IMG/VR virus record: IMGVR_UViG_3300044846_001842 | Span: 16,107 to 80,106 of that record | Length of the DNA: 64,000 nucleotides | Direction: 5' to 3' (one strand) | Source: a virus | Part shown: positions 19,701-29,780 of the stretch, in pieces | Layout of the letters: every line of letters begins with the position of its first letter | Position numbering within the stretch: the first letter of the stretch is position 1 | Made by a program: the position numbers and the translations under genes | The notes under the pieces: model-generated | The model's database searches: none | Seen by the model: the letters and a program-made list of their open reading frames with translations, nothing else | What the model was told of the DNA's origin: nothing

Positions 19701-22700
19701 AGAGTTTTTTGATGAGGTATTACAAAAAAGAAAAGATGTTCTTGAGATTAAAGAATTAAGAAAACAACAACAACTTCAACAAGATAACTTAAAAAAATTA
19801 CTTGCTGGTAGAGAGGCTAAAACTCAACCTTTTAATCCGGAGACAGGAGAAGAAAATATACCTGCTATAATTCCTCCTGGCACTACGGTTACTGTGGTAG
19901 ATGATATTGCTGAAAATGAACATCAAAACTTTGTTGAAGAGTCTGTTAATGCTTTGACAGATGTTTTTCCAGTAGATGCTAATACTCCTATTGTGGCTCC
20001 AAATGCTATAGAGACTCCTGATGCAATTATTATAGATGACTCAGAATTTGATTTGTCTTTGACTAATTATACTCCAGAGCAAAGTGCTGCAGCTAAAGCT
20101 TTTACTCAAGATGCTATAGAAAGAATTGAAACTAGGTTAGGAAGAAAACCTACCTTTAGAGAATTTATTGAGCAAACTTATAAGTATGCTTCTAACAAAG
20201 AAGCTATTAAATCTTTATTCCCTCACATGATTAAAGGGTGGGAAGATAATGGTTATGCCAAAGAGAATTATTGGGATGTGTACAATGACTTATTCAATCC
20301 TTTTGAAAATGCTGTTACTGAATACTTAAAAGGTATGCAGAATATTTTTGAGATAGAAATGCCTGTAGAAGAAAAAGACATTTATTCTGAATTTGAAGAA
20401 AAACAAGCAGAAGTTGAAAAGCAAGTAGTGGCTAAAACTACTTCTGTTGTGACTTATGATGAAGAGAATATGGCAGTAGTAACTGTAGCTCAAACTGAAC
20501 AAGAGATAAGAAACAACTTAGCAATTACTCCTAAGATGGGATATACTGCTTTAGGGTCTATAACCTCTGTAGATGAAGCTGGCAACATTACTAAAAGACC
20601 TGCAGGTACTGAATTGACTTATCAAGAAGGAGATGTAGTAGACTCTAGAGATTTACTAGACCCAAATAAATTTCCAACAGGAACTAAAGTCTCTGTAGAA
20701 ATTGGGGATGAATCTTTATGGAACAAAGTCATTGCCACTAATGGTAGAAATGAAAAAGGAGAATTACAGTTTACTACTTTTGATAAGTGGGTAAAAGAAA
20801 GACAAGACAAAGATCCTAACTTTAGAAATACTCAGGAGTTCATAGATAAAGTTCCTATGTTTTATGTTGATAAGACAGGAAAAAGAATAGCTTATGTACA
20901 AGAAGTAGATAAGTTTGATGCTTACTCTGTGCCTAATCCAAAGGGAAGCTCTAAGAATCCACAGAAAGCTGCTCAAGATCTTGCATGGTCTAACCAAATA
21001 CAAAGAGCCAAAGACAATGCCAGAGATTTGAGAAATAACATTAATGCAGGTTTAAAAGAAGTGTCTATCACTAAGAGTGAAGATGGCCCTTTTAATAAGT
21101 TGCCTTTGACTATGACTAAAATTTCTGTAAAAGAAGCTAACCCTCAAGCTGTATTAGTAGTACAAAGAGGTACAGATTTGCACATAGGTTTTAGTAAAAA
21201 ATTCCCAGGCAAAGTAATTGATAGACAATTATTTAATGCTGGAGAAGGAGGCACTAATGGTAACACTTGGGCAATGTGTCAAATAGGTACTATTAGAAAT
21301 GATAAAGGAGAAGTAGTACCACAATACAGAGCATATCCTCTTTTAAGAGAAGTACCTGATGTTCAAGTTGAAACTGCTAGATGGGCTCTAGCTGCTCACA
21401 TGACTTTATCAGGAATGACTGATAAGATAAAAGACACAGAGTTTGACATGACAAGAGAGGATGCAGAAAGAATCCAAGCACAAATAAATAAACACATGGG
21501 ATTCAATATTGAATCTCACTTAGAAGCTGTTTCTTTTATCAAAACTTTCTTTCAGACTTATTCTCAAGGGGATAAGATTAGTTCTTATGTAGATACTTTA
21601 TTTAATAGAGAAGAAGCACCTAACTTAAGACAGCACACTAATCTTAAATTATTAGATACTTCTCATAAAATTGTAGAGATCCAAAATGGTAAAGTGACTT
21701 CTACAGATAAGACTTATAAAGAGTACTTAATGGAAAACTTAACTACTAACATTAAATCTTTAAATGTTGGTACTGAAGAAAAACCTATATATGCTACTAA
21801 CATTCATCCTACTATTACTATTGACTATGTACCTTTAGTAGAAAATCCTGGTACTCAACAAGTTCAAGAAAAGCAAGCAGAAACTACACAGTTAGCAGAA
21901 ACTATAAAACAAGAAACTACTATAGACATTGCTCAGCATGAGAAATTTTTAGAGGGGTTGAATATTAGTTTAGATGATTTTGAAGTAAGTGATGATATGA
22001 TTGCCGGGACTGATAAGTTGGCTAACTTATTTAAAACAACTGGTAACTTAAACATTCTTCAAGAAAAAGCTATAAGACAATTTATTGTTCACAGCATTGG
22101 GGAAAAAGTAAGTATGGAGTACAAGTCTAATGTTTTAAAAGCAGTACTTAAAGATGCTGTTAAAAAAGAACTAGGAGAAGTGCTAGTCAACTTAAATAGT
22201 CAAATAAAGGATTTACTTGCTCAAGTGAATAATACTTCTTCTACAGACCCTAAAGTGGCTTTGTTGAAAGAAGCTTACACTACTACTTTACAAAACATTA
22301 AAGACATCAATTCTAATTTTACTGATTTGTTTGACAAGTCTTTTGCTGATATTCAAAAGCAAACTCAACTTGTAGAAAAAGAAAAAGAAGTTGAGAATGA
22401 AAATGACAGTGAAGAAACTTTAAGTGTAAAAGATTATAATAAAGAATCTATTGAAGAGTCTGGGAAATCTAAAGCTTCTTATAGACTTAGAAGATTTTTA
22501 CATAAAATCAATAAGTATAATACTAAAGGAGTAGCTCAAACTACTTATTTAGGGTTGCCTTCTTATATGACATTCAATGATGTGTATAATGAATTAAGCA
22601 AAGTTTTAAGTATGGGTTCTGAATTAGAGTCTGACTATAGTAAACTTATTGAAAAATTAAAACAAAGTGAGGCTCCTTTTGTCAAAGAAATTGTTGCTAA

Positions 22701-25700
22701 ATTAGAGAATGCAGATCAACAAATTAAAAATGAGTTTGTTTACAATTTTGTAAGACACACTCTTTCTTCTAAGTTTGGTATGTATGAGAATGTTAATGGA
22801 GAAACCACTCTTAAGATGTACAATACTAATGCCAATGAAGCAAATAGAATTGTAACTAACAAGTGGAAAAATGACAATATGGTTTCAGGTCTTTACAATA
22901 AGAATGGAACTGTAAATGTTACTTTTGCAGAAAAATTGATAACAGAGTTTGAGTCTTGGGATAAAGATTATACAAAAGTTGACCAAAAAGATTTGAGAGG
23001 TTGGTTAGGTAAGTTAGGTATAACTTTTCAAGATGCTGCTTGGAATCAAATTTATGAAAAAGGTATTTACAATTCTCAAAGAGAGACTCCTTTCAAAGAT
23101 TTGTATACTGTAGAAGGGGGTGGGTTATTCATTCCTATAGTTAAGTTTTTAACTCAAGCTAAAAACAATCCAGAGAAAATGAAGTTTGATATTAACTCAA
23201 ACATTTTCTCTGACTTAGGTGGAGTTACTAAAGCTTTAACTTTAGTTGAAACTAAGTATAACCCTAATCTTATTGCTTTATCTTTTAGAGATACAGGGAA
23301 AAACATTTCTACTCTTGTACCTACAAAGTACATAACAGATATGGTTGAGAACTTAAAAAGAGCTGTAGGAGATGATTCTAATACATTGATTCAAGACTTA
23401 AAAGCTTTGTCTTTCTCTGAAGACTCTGTTATATTAGATTTACTTGAAAATGTACCTGCATTCAAAAGTTTATTTAAAGTTCATCATGTAGGATTGACTT
23501 CTATTAAAGAAAGAGGAGAGAACCCTAACAAAGCAGGTATTACAGACTTAAGTGATATTGATTTTGACATGAATGCTTTGGCAGGATTTCAAGATAGAAA
23601 AGTAGATAAACTTCCTCCAGGAACTAAGATTGAAGGCATCAATATGAGAATGGCACACATGCTATCTCCAACTATGTCTGATAAGAGTACTGGTCTTTAT
23701 ATAGAAACTGCTGTCTTTGATTTTATGAAAGACAAATCTCTTTTATTCAATGTAGAAGAGGATGGTTCTGTAACTGGATTTAAGATTGCTCTTAAAGAAT
23801 TGTTGTTTGAAAAACTAGTACTTCCTGAGTTAAAAAGAATTGTAAAATTCCATAGAACTGTAGGAGGAACTAACATTAAGAATTATGATAATGGAGCACA
23901 ATTATTTCATTTGTTGCCTGTTATGAATACTTTAAAAGCTGAAGATGGGACTAGGATTCTAGAAAAATTAGCTGACCCTGTGTTAAATTATAGCATAGAA
24001 GAAGCTATGGAAGAATTTGGACCTATCTTTCAAAATGCTATTGAAGATGTAGTTAATCAAGAAGTTGCTCACAAAAAACAATCTTGGGCCCCATATACAG
24101 AAACTGTAAATGGTAAGACTACATCTAAACTTTTTGATAAAACTTATTTTACTGAGGGGGATATTAAAAGAGATCCTAGTGTAGACCATGACTTAGCAAT
24201 CATTGACTTTGTTTTAAATAACATGCTTTTCAATGCTGAGATGTTTAAAGTATTTGCAGGAGATGTTGCTAACTACAGTCAAGACAAAGTATATACTGAA
24301 GAAAGAGAAAACAGAGAAACTGGCAAAAAAGAAAATCAAAGAGTTGCTCCTTGGGAAATCAAGAGTGATGAAGCCTACATTTCAATCAATAAACAAATTG
24401 GAACTAATCTTGGTAAGAGGTTAGCTTTACTTATTGCTCCGGGTAACAAAGTGGCTAACTCAAGAAATGAAAGTTACAATCAAATCTTTTTAGAGGATTC
24501 TGTAGACATTACAGAAAATGCTAGCTATTTGATTAAAAACTATTATGGAGAAGAAGCTTTAACAAAAGCTACACCTACTCTTGACAAATACAATGAAGCA
24601 GCTAGGTTATTAGATAAACACCAACAAGGTGCTATCACTTTGGCTCCAGAGGTTTACACTGAAGTTGTAAATACTATGAAAGAAGCAAGAGACAAACTGT
24701 CAAAAGACTTTGCTGACTTGTCTGCATACTTTGATATTGAGTCTACTGATGCACAAGAGTATTCAACTGCTGCAGAACATATTTCTTTATTACACAGAAT
24801 GGGAAGACTTACTGATAAAGAAAAAGCTACTATTAGTGCTAAATTAGACAAAGGAGAAATCCTAACTAAAGAAGAGTTAAATGTAGTTTTCCAACCTATT
24901 AAACCTGTTCACACAGGGACTTATATCAATAAAGATATGGATGTGAACAGAGTAGTTTACATTAAATCTTCAGCTTTTCCTCTGTTACCTCAGCTTACTG
25001 CAGGTACTAAATTAGAAGGACTGAGAAATAAGATGGAAGAACTAGAAAAATCTACAGGTAGATTCACTAGAGCTTCTTTTCAAACTGCTAACAAGGTAGG
25101 TGCTACTAAGAAGACAATCAATCCTTTTGATGTAAATTCTCTTTTAGATATAAGAGAGTATTCAGAGACTGATGTAAACAGTAGTGTTCTAACTCTTAAA
25201 AGAGATAACTTTAGAATACAACAAGATGTACCTTTCAAATCTGATAAAGCTCAAGATGACAAAGTATCTATGGGAACTCAGTTTTTCAAACTTCTTTTTG
25301 GAGATGGAGTAATTGAAGAATATAAAGAAGAAGAAAGAGATAAATATGCTACTTTTTCTTTAGATGGAAAAATGGTTACTGGTAAAGAATTGTATCAACA
25401 CTACAATAAAGCTTTTAAGGATATAGTTGACAGTAAAAAGAAAACTTTATTTAATGAGTTAGGTTTAGATAATAATGGAAATGTAGTAGATCAAAATCAG
25501 TTTATGGTTAAGCTACAAGACCTTTTAATCAAAGAAGCTACTAGTAGAGGTTACAGTCTTAAGTCTTTAGCAGGACTAAAGATAGAGCAGTTACAAGCTA
25601 AAGCTGGTATTTACTATGAATTTAAAACTCCATTGTGGTTGTCTTCTGATAGTAACAGATATGAATCATTATTGAATGCTATCATTACTAACAGAATAAT

Positions 25701-28700
25701 GAAACACAAAATGCCTGGTAACAGCTTTGTAGCTGGTTCTGAATCAGGGTTTAAATTCAAAGAAAGTTTAGAAGGTATTGAACAATCAAGAATTATTTTT
25801 TTTGATAATTGGAATGGTAAAGAATTACAAGGAACTCACACCACTGAAGTAAATGGCAAGACTGTTTTAAACAAAGCTCAAGTTTTTGTCCCTTCTAAAT
25901 TTAAAGGTCCGGATAAGAAGTTAATTGATTTGTTTGAAGGGTTTAATGGTAAAGAGGGTAAATATATTACTAGAAGAGAAAATGGTACTTTAGGTTTAAA
26001 GCCAGGTATGATAGATCCTACTTTATTCAATAGTTTTACTTTTAGAACTCCTACTTCTTCCCATGTATCTGGGTCTAGTGTAGAAATTGCAGGTATTTTG
26101 CCTCCTGAATCTGGAGATTTAATGATAGTACCTAAAAACTTTACTAAGCAAAAAGGTCTTGATTATGATATTGATAAAGAATCCGCTTACCAATTAAATC
26201 ATATTGTAGATGCTGATGGTAAAATTAAACCTCTTACTAAAGAGTATGCTGAAGCTAAGATACAAGAGTTAAAAGATAAAATTGAAAAGGCTAATTTTAA
26301 TAATCTTACAGCTTCAGCAAAAAGTAATTTTGCTCAAGAGTTATTTAAAAGCTTTGTTCAAGGAACAGGAAGTCTATTAGATGAAGAGTCTTTAGAAACT
26401 TTACTGCTTCCTCAAATTAGTCTTGTAGAAAAACTGACTAAAGTAGAAGCAGAGTTATCAAGAAAAATAGCTGAAAATGAGTTCATTAAGTGTCACTTAG
26501 CTGTGTTTAACAATCCTGATACTGCTATTCAAAGTAAAATTAACAAGGTACTTTCCATAAAATTTGCTGGAAAACAAGCTGATTTGATTGAAGAATTAAC
26601 TGCTGCAGGAGAAAAAAACCAAGCTGTAGAAAAGATTAAAGCAGAGAATCCAGGTATGTCTTCTACAGAAGCAAACAAAAGATATGCTAAGACTGTCTTA
26701 AACTTTACTATGTTGACTAATACTTACCAAAAATCTAAAATGAATTTAGGTTCTATTGGTAAGACTGCTATTGGAGTGTATGCAAACTACACTACTTTTA
26801 ATGGATTATTACAACAAAATATTTCAGGTAAAGAAGTGTACATAATGGATGAGAATGGAGATCCAAAAACTATAACTATTGGAGGCTTTGTTTCTAATGG
26901 TACATTAGGAGTTGGAAAAACTCTCTCTCCAACAAGTAATGCTAACACTTGGGCAACTAAACACCAAAGAACTACTGCTGAGGTATTTGCTGAAAAAGAA
27001 AATACTGCAACAGATAATGAAAAAGAGCAAATCTTAGGTAGAGTTGGTGTTAATGAAGACACTATCAATGTAGATGCTTATTTGTCTTTGTTAGGTTTTG
27101 ATAGAGATGAACTAGGAAATTCTATTTCTTACATGCTTCTTTCTCAGCCTGCAATTAGAGAGTTAGTTTCTATAAGAAAGACTAGTAAAGGTATCTTAAA
27201 AGACTTCACTAAAAAAGAAGAGTTGCTTAGAAATCTAATTGAAAAAGTTTCTGAAGGCAATGTTACTTATAAAGAAGTAAAACCAGGCAAGTTTGAATTT
27301 GTGAGTAAAGAAACTGGAGAAATTGTGATTCCAGAAGGAAGCTTATTGACAGGTCAAAACTTAATGGAAGGTATTAAATATGGAGGGTCAGATCCAAAAG
27401 TTCAAGCTCATGCTTTAATTTCTTATATACAATTAGAAAAAGAAGCTAGAACTTTATCTACTCTTCAAAAAACTATCAATGCAAATAACTTAGGTAAGTC
27501 AATGATTGAGTCTCAGTTAAAACTAGAGGCTTTGAAAAGCTTACCTGATAATGGTGTAGTTAAAAATGTAGAGTCTTTAATTGGAGAGTTTAATACTGAA
27601 GCAGGAACAGGTGGTTTTTGGATGGGTAAATATTATGTTACTCCAACTACTCCTCAAGGGCAAATTGTAATTAATGGTCTTCAGTTAGGTAACACTCTTT
27701 ACAAAGACTTCTTCCCTTATCAAGAAAAAGCTATTGTAGAAGTAGTAAAAGAGATTCTTGCAATACAAGGTAAAGAAGAAGTTTCAGACAGTGTGATCAT
27801 TGAAAACTTTGAAGATATAGTAGAAAGCATTAAAAGATACATCTACTCAAGACAAGGAAACAATGTGTTTGAAATGGACCCAAGATTCAAAAGGTTTGAG
27901 TTATTCAAAGACACTGAAACAAACACCTCATTATCTACTTATCTTAAGAGTTTGGCTGACAGTAAAGATGTAGCATTTGGTAAAGGTTTAAGAGTTGTTT
28001 CTCAAAATGCTTTACTAAGAAGCTTTACTTATGAAAGTGCTTTGAGTGAAGAGGATTACTCTGTGATTAAGTATAACAATGCTGCTACAGATAACTTGGA
28101 TGAAGAAGAATTGTACAACTCTATCCCAGAACTTATCCTTATGGATAAACCTCTGCCACCTAAAAATGGACAACCTTATTCTACTAAGCAATTAGCAGAA
28201 GATTTAGTAGCATACTCTTTCTTACAAGGAGGAGTTCAAAAAGCTACTGAGTTTGTGAAGTATGTTCCTGTAGAATACTTAGAAACAGTAGGAGCTTATG
28301 AGACAGTTAAGTCTTTTGAGAATGGAGAGTTAGTTGAGAAAAGTGTTTTTGTACCTGCAAATAGAAAACTACAAGGTTTCAATTCTAAGAAAAACTCTAG
28401 CATTGATATCTTTGGAGTAGCTTTAGGTGTTGAGTCTTCTCAAGTAGGAAAGGGTCCTAGTATGTTTACTAGACAGTATTTCCAACACAACCCAAGTAAA
28501 GCTCCTAAAATGTCTTCTAAAGGTAAAAAATCAGAAGAGAATGGCTTACTCTCTTATGTGAGTGAGACTGGCAAAAGTCCTGCTTTTATTTCAGTTAAGA
28601 ATAAAAAAGGAGAAGGCCAAAGATATTCTCTCTATGAAAATGTAGGAAATGGAGTGTACCAAAAAATAGACACTTTAGGTAATAAAGGAGTTAATGAATA

Positions 28701-29769
28701 TGAGTATAGAAATGCTAATGTGATTTCTATGAATTCAACTACAATACCTACTACTCCTAAAGTTGAAAATAAGGTTGAGACTGCAGATTCAGGATTGCCA
28801 TTTAATATCTTAGAAGGTAAAACTACTGTAAAAGAGGTTGCTACAGCTATTTCAGAAGCTTTGTTATCTCCGGAGTATGCTCATTTAGCTACTGCTGCTA
28901 AGTGGTTATTACCTGTAATCAAGAATGGTGGTCAAAAAGTAATCTTAGATAAAAACTTACCTGCTGCAGGTAGAGCAGGCAGAGAGTCTTTAGCTATAAC
29001 TCTTAACCCTAAATACACAACAGAGACTTCTGCTGACACTACTGCCTTAGTGTTTATCCACGAGTTAATTCACACTGTTAGTGCTAAAGAAGTTACAGCT
29101 TACTATGAAGCTGATGGGGTTAGTTTAAAATCAAACATTGATATACCTCCTCATGTTCAAAAGTTACACAAGGTTTTTGAAAGTTTCAGAGAATTGTATA
29201 AAGATGAAATTGAAACTTTAAAGAATAAGAGAGACAATAAAGATGCTTCTTTAGACACTACTTATAGTGAAAGAGAAAGAGAAATAATCTATGCTGGTGT
29301 AAATATCAGAGAGTTTATGACTGTGGCTTTAACTTCTCCTGTATTCCAAAAAGAATTAAGTCAGGTGCCTTCTAAAACTCATGCTAATTTATGGGAAGAA
29401 ATTAAGGATATTTTTATGAATATCATTAATGAAATCTACCCAGGGTTAAAAGATAACACAATGGCAAAAGATGCTATAGTGGCCTCTATGAATTTTATTA
29501 ATGAAGAATCTAAAGTTAGAAGAGAAAAACAAGAGCAAGAAGTTTTACCTGCTGACATTGAAACTGAAATGGCAAAAGAAAATAGTACTAAACCTAAGTA
29601 TGGTGTGCCTCAATCCTCTGAAGTAAAACCTTTTAATGAACCTAATACAGACCCTTCAAATAACATCAGAGATGAGAATAGTGGAGACTTAAGTATTACA
29701 GATACAGAAAATATTGATACCTTTGCTAAAGAAGAAAAATCAGCCTGTGAAGGAGGTTTAGCAATTTAA
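16747..29769 (+). CDS. Giant virion RNA polymerase with C-terminal zincin motif, 4340 aa
   Basis: The catalytic motif of the double-psi beta-barrel polymerase is clear: an RTPTSS segment, then PPESGDLMIVPKNF, then D3139-Y-D3141-I-D3143-K, equal to the metal-binding DxDxD of RNA polymerase beta' and of the crAss-like phage phi14:2 virion enzyme. The first ~1000 residues are helical cargo-like sequence with a glycine-rich hydrophobic patch (about 345-440). Near the C-terminus, H4105-E-L-I-H4109 plus E4189 (REFMTVALT) form a gluzincin-type zinc protease site. Host injection and transcription of early genes is known for the family; the protease role is inferred. It is about twice the length of the phi14:2 enzyme as I recall it. 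Confidence 0.85.
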   Translation: MTFPSRKILTRFQQIQQEEANKDKGISSATGQGLSFDEIRSVDTSLNNKDISTISKFVDKGERDLREFNASEARKEMEKHAKQQAIEGDKLYSTYAQQTSSEEAMSLMDDNNKIKNLEEKSWATAYSRNAKFYDDSKPWYESVNVAAPIIKAAGFLSEIANDLFSDKKIGLSKKETQELAKLKEQTRVKLQPTLDILKTQYDTEKKRLQDLKLKAHIELGKKTGGGAYTGNITTDEIDDLTTAIAKYDKLGTQLTDYQSGKAGFWDGLGTQKEDLLTLGLYSLGENLHVARIKDKSDRIEKDKVANSKNPSYVPKEKLTPSEYAVLESEGYTQELESKNLFEGKLGYTWGAGVGQSLVMLEQTAATGGFGAAVEKTVAESILSGSMNTTLREAWQQGGTKLMLSTLGAKSAGGIANVAGTSAISPGAASMAAKHHIGNIEFVTDEKGKKKLLVGEERYNYYKKDFDKRVDLVGYEIENLEKKQKRTEAEEQKLQGLKDGLENLKEEFDTLYKPESWAESGWYGFTETAKENFSEKYVGDALPGVANNMLTRRIAKTQVGGKIAKGATELGEKFSQSTAGKVITAPLKGYNAARNVVNNLALGKLSNEAIAHTGQASLISSLPGEIAEEVWNQFMPTYKQDYAEQLEELKNASFYRDVVAQTLIMGGGFAGVGMAMRGRNYLSDKARLKEMYKSLDASITDDDVAQSILMNTGGTLYSPLDYDHKIMQLRKQNTAESHNQANKMEQNKFTNLAAMAIRTGTVDNFKKSLEGILSKKDVSDQTKQNVALAQGRIDSLMEVYDKHSEKDNFATIFDLSERKLANEQTVGLINENLAKQKEGAKEEVDAFLLRNNMSVDYDIDHLLDADYNDQGNNPEYVSFIEALNKENLTRVQTYGALLVEKAGFQMDNVNLLKEINDQTSPLYEERVKIKQGINQVYEKTLEKYQKSILTSDKAEFNYNNELQESPELAEEVMAKVKEQYKGRVDAEFFDEVLQKRKDVLEIKELRKQQQLQQDNLKKLLAGREAKTQPFNPETGEENIPAIIPPGTTVTVVDDIAENEHQNFVEESVNALTDVFPVDANTPIVAPNAIETPDAIIIDDSEFDLSLTNYTPEQSAAAKAFTQDAIERIETRLGRKPTFREFIEQTYKYASNKEAIKSLFPHMIKGWEDNGYAKENYWDVYNDLFNPFENAVTEYLKGMQNIFEIEMPVEEKDIYSEFEEKQAEVEKQVVAKTTSVVTYDEENMAVVTVAQTEQEIRNNLAITPKMGYTALGSITSVDEAGNITKRPAGTELTYQEGDVVDSRDLLDPNKFPTGTKVSVEIGDESLWNKVIATNGRNEKGELQFTTFDKWVKERQDKDPNFRNTQEFIDKVPMFYVDKTGKRIAYVQEVDKFDAYSVPNPKGSSKNPQKAAQDLAWSNQIQRAKDNARDLRNNINAGLKEVSITKSEDGPFNKLPLTMTKISVKEANPQAVLVVQRGTDLHIGFSKKFPGKVIDRQLFNAGEGGTNGNTWAMCQIGTIRNDKGEVVPQYRAYPLLREVPDVQVETARWALAAHMTLSGMTDKIKDTEFDMTREDAERIQAQINKHMGFNIESHLEAVSFIKTFFQTYSQGDKISSYVDTLFNREEAPNLRQHTNLKLLDTSHKIVEIQNGKVTSTDKTYKEYLMENLTTNIKSLNVGTEEKPIYATNIHPTITIDYVPLVENPGTQQVQEKQAETTQLAETIKQETTIDIAQHEKFLEGLNISLDDFEVSDDMIAGTDKLANLFKTTGNLNILQEKAIRQFIVHSIGEKVSMEYKSNVLKAVLKDAVKKELGEVLVNLNSQIKDLLAQVNNTSSTDPKVALLKEAYTTTLQNIKDINSNFTDLFDKSFADIQKQTQLVEKEKEVENENDSEETLSVKDYNKESIEESGKSKASYRLRRFLHKINKYNTKGVAQTTYLGLPSYMTFNDVYNELSKVLSMGSELESDYSKLIEKLKQSEAPFVKEIVAKLENADQQIKNEFVYNFVRHTLSSKFGMYENVNGETTLKMYNTNANEANRIVTNKWKNDNMVSGLYNKNGTVNVTFAEKLITEFESWDKDYTKVDQKDLRGWLGKLGITFQDAAWNQIYEKGIYNSQRETPFKDLYTVEGGGLFIPIVKFLTQAKNNPEKMKFDINSNIFSDLGGVTKALTLVETKYNPNLIALSFRDTGKNISTLVPTKYITDMVENLKRAVGDDSNTLIQDLKALSFSEDSVILDLLENVPAFKSLFKVHHVGLTSIKERGENPNKAGITDLSDIDFDMNALAGFQDRKVDKLPPGTKIEGINMRMAHMLSPTMSDKSTGLYIETAVFDFMKDKSLLFNVEEDGSVTGFKIALKELLFEKLVLPELKRIVKFHRTVGGTNIKNYDNGAQLFHLLPVMNTLKAEDGTRILEKLADPVLNYSIEEAMEEFGPIFQNAIEDVVNQEVAHKKQSWAPYTETVNGKTTSKLFDKTYFTEGDIKRDPSVDHDLAIIDFVLNNMLFNAEMFKVFAGDVANYSQDKVYTEERENRETGKKENQRVAPWEIKSDEAYISINKQIGTNLGKRLALLIAPGNKVANSRNESYNQIFLEDSVDITENASYLIKNYYGEEALTKATPTLDKYNEAARLLDKHQQGAITLAPEVYTEVVNTMKEARDKLSKDFADLSAYFDIESTDAQEYSTAAEHISLLHRMGRLTDKEKATISAKLDKGEILTKEELNVVFQPIKPVHTGTYINKDMDVNRVVYIKSSAFPLLPQLTAGTKLEGLRNKMEELEKSTGRFTRASFQTANKVGATKKTINPFDVNSLLDIREYSETDVNSSVLTLKRDNFRIQQDVPFKSDKAQDDKVSMGTQFFKLLFGDGVIEEYKEEERDKYATFSLDGKMVTGKELYQHYNKAFKDIVDSKKKTLFNELGLDNNGNVVDQNQFMVKLQDLLIKEATSRGYSLKSLAGLKIEQLQAKAGIYYEFKTPLWLSSDSNRYESLLNAIITNRIMKHKMPGNSFVAGSESGFKFKESLEGIEQSRIIFFDNWNGKELQGTHTTEVNGKTVLNKAQVFVPSKFKGPDKKLIDLFEGFNGKEGKYITRRENGTLGLKPGMIDPTLFNSFTFRTPTSSHVSGSSVEIAGILPPESGDLMIVPKNFTKQKGLDYDIDKESAYQLNHIVDADGKIKPLTKEYAEAKIQELKDKIEKANFNNLTASAKSNFAQELFKSFVQGTGSLLDEESLETLLLPQISLVEKLTKVEAELSRKIAENEFIKCHLAVFNNPDTAIQSKINKVLSIKFAGKQADLIEELTAAGEKNQAVEKIKAENPGMSSTEANKRYAKTVLNFTMLTNTYQKSKMNLGSIGKTAIGVYANYTTFNGLLQQNISGKEVYIMDENGDPKTITIGGFVSNGTLGVGKTLSPTSNANTWATKHQRTTAEVFAEKENTATDNEKEQILGRVGVNEDTINVDAYLSLLGFDRDELGNSISYMLLSQPAIRELVSIRKTSKGILKDFTKKEELLRNLIEKVSEGNVTYKEVKPGKFEFVSKETGEIVIPEGSLLTGQNLMEGIKYGGSDPKVQAHALISYIQLEKEARTLSTLQKTINANNLGKSMIESQLKLEALKSLPDNGVVKNVESLIGEFNTEAGTGGFWMGKYYVTPTTPQGQIVINGLQLGNTLYKDFFPYQEKAIVEVVKEILAIQGKEEVSDSVIIENFEDIVESIKRYIYSRQGNNVFEMDPRFKRFELFKDTETNTSLSTYLKSLADSKDVAFGKGLRVVSQNALLRSFTYESALSEEDYSVIKYNNAATDNLDEEELYNSIPELILMDKPLPPKNGQPYSTKQLAEDLVAYSFLQGGVQKATEFVKYVPVEYLETVGAYETVKSFENGELVEKSVFVPANRKLQGFNSKKNSSIDIFGVALGVESSQVGKGPSMFTRQYFQHNPSKAPKMSSKGKKSEENGLLSYVSETGKSPAFISVKNKKGEGQRYSLYENVGNGVYQKIDTLGNKGVNEYEYRNANVISMNSTTIPTTPKVENKVETADSGLPFNILEGKTTVKEVATAISEALLSPEYAHLATAAKWLLPVIKNGGQKVILDKNLPAAGRAGRESLAITLNPKYTTETSADTTALVFIHELIHTVSAKEVTAYYEADGVSLKSNIDIPPHVQKLHKVFESFRELYKDEIETLKNKRDNKDASLDTTYSEREREIIYAGVNIREFMTVALTSPVFQKELSQVPSKTHANLWEEIKDIFMNIINEIYPGLKDNTMAKDAIVASMNFINEESKVRREKQEQEVLPADIETEMAKENSTKPKYGVPQSSEVKPFNEPNTDPSNNIRDENSGDLSITDTENIDTFAKEEKSACEGGLAI

Positions 29770-29780
29770 AAGACAAAACT

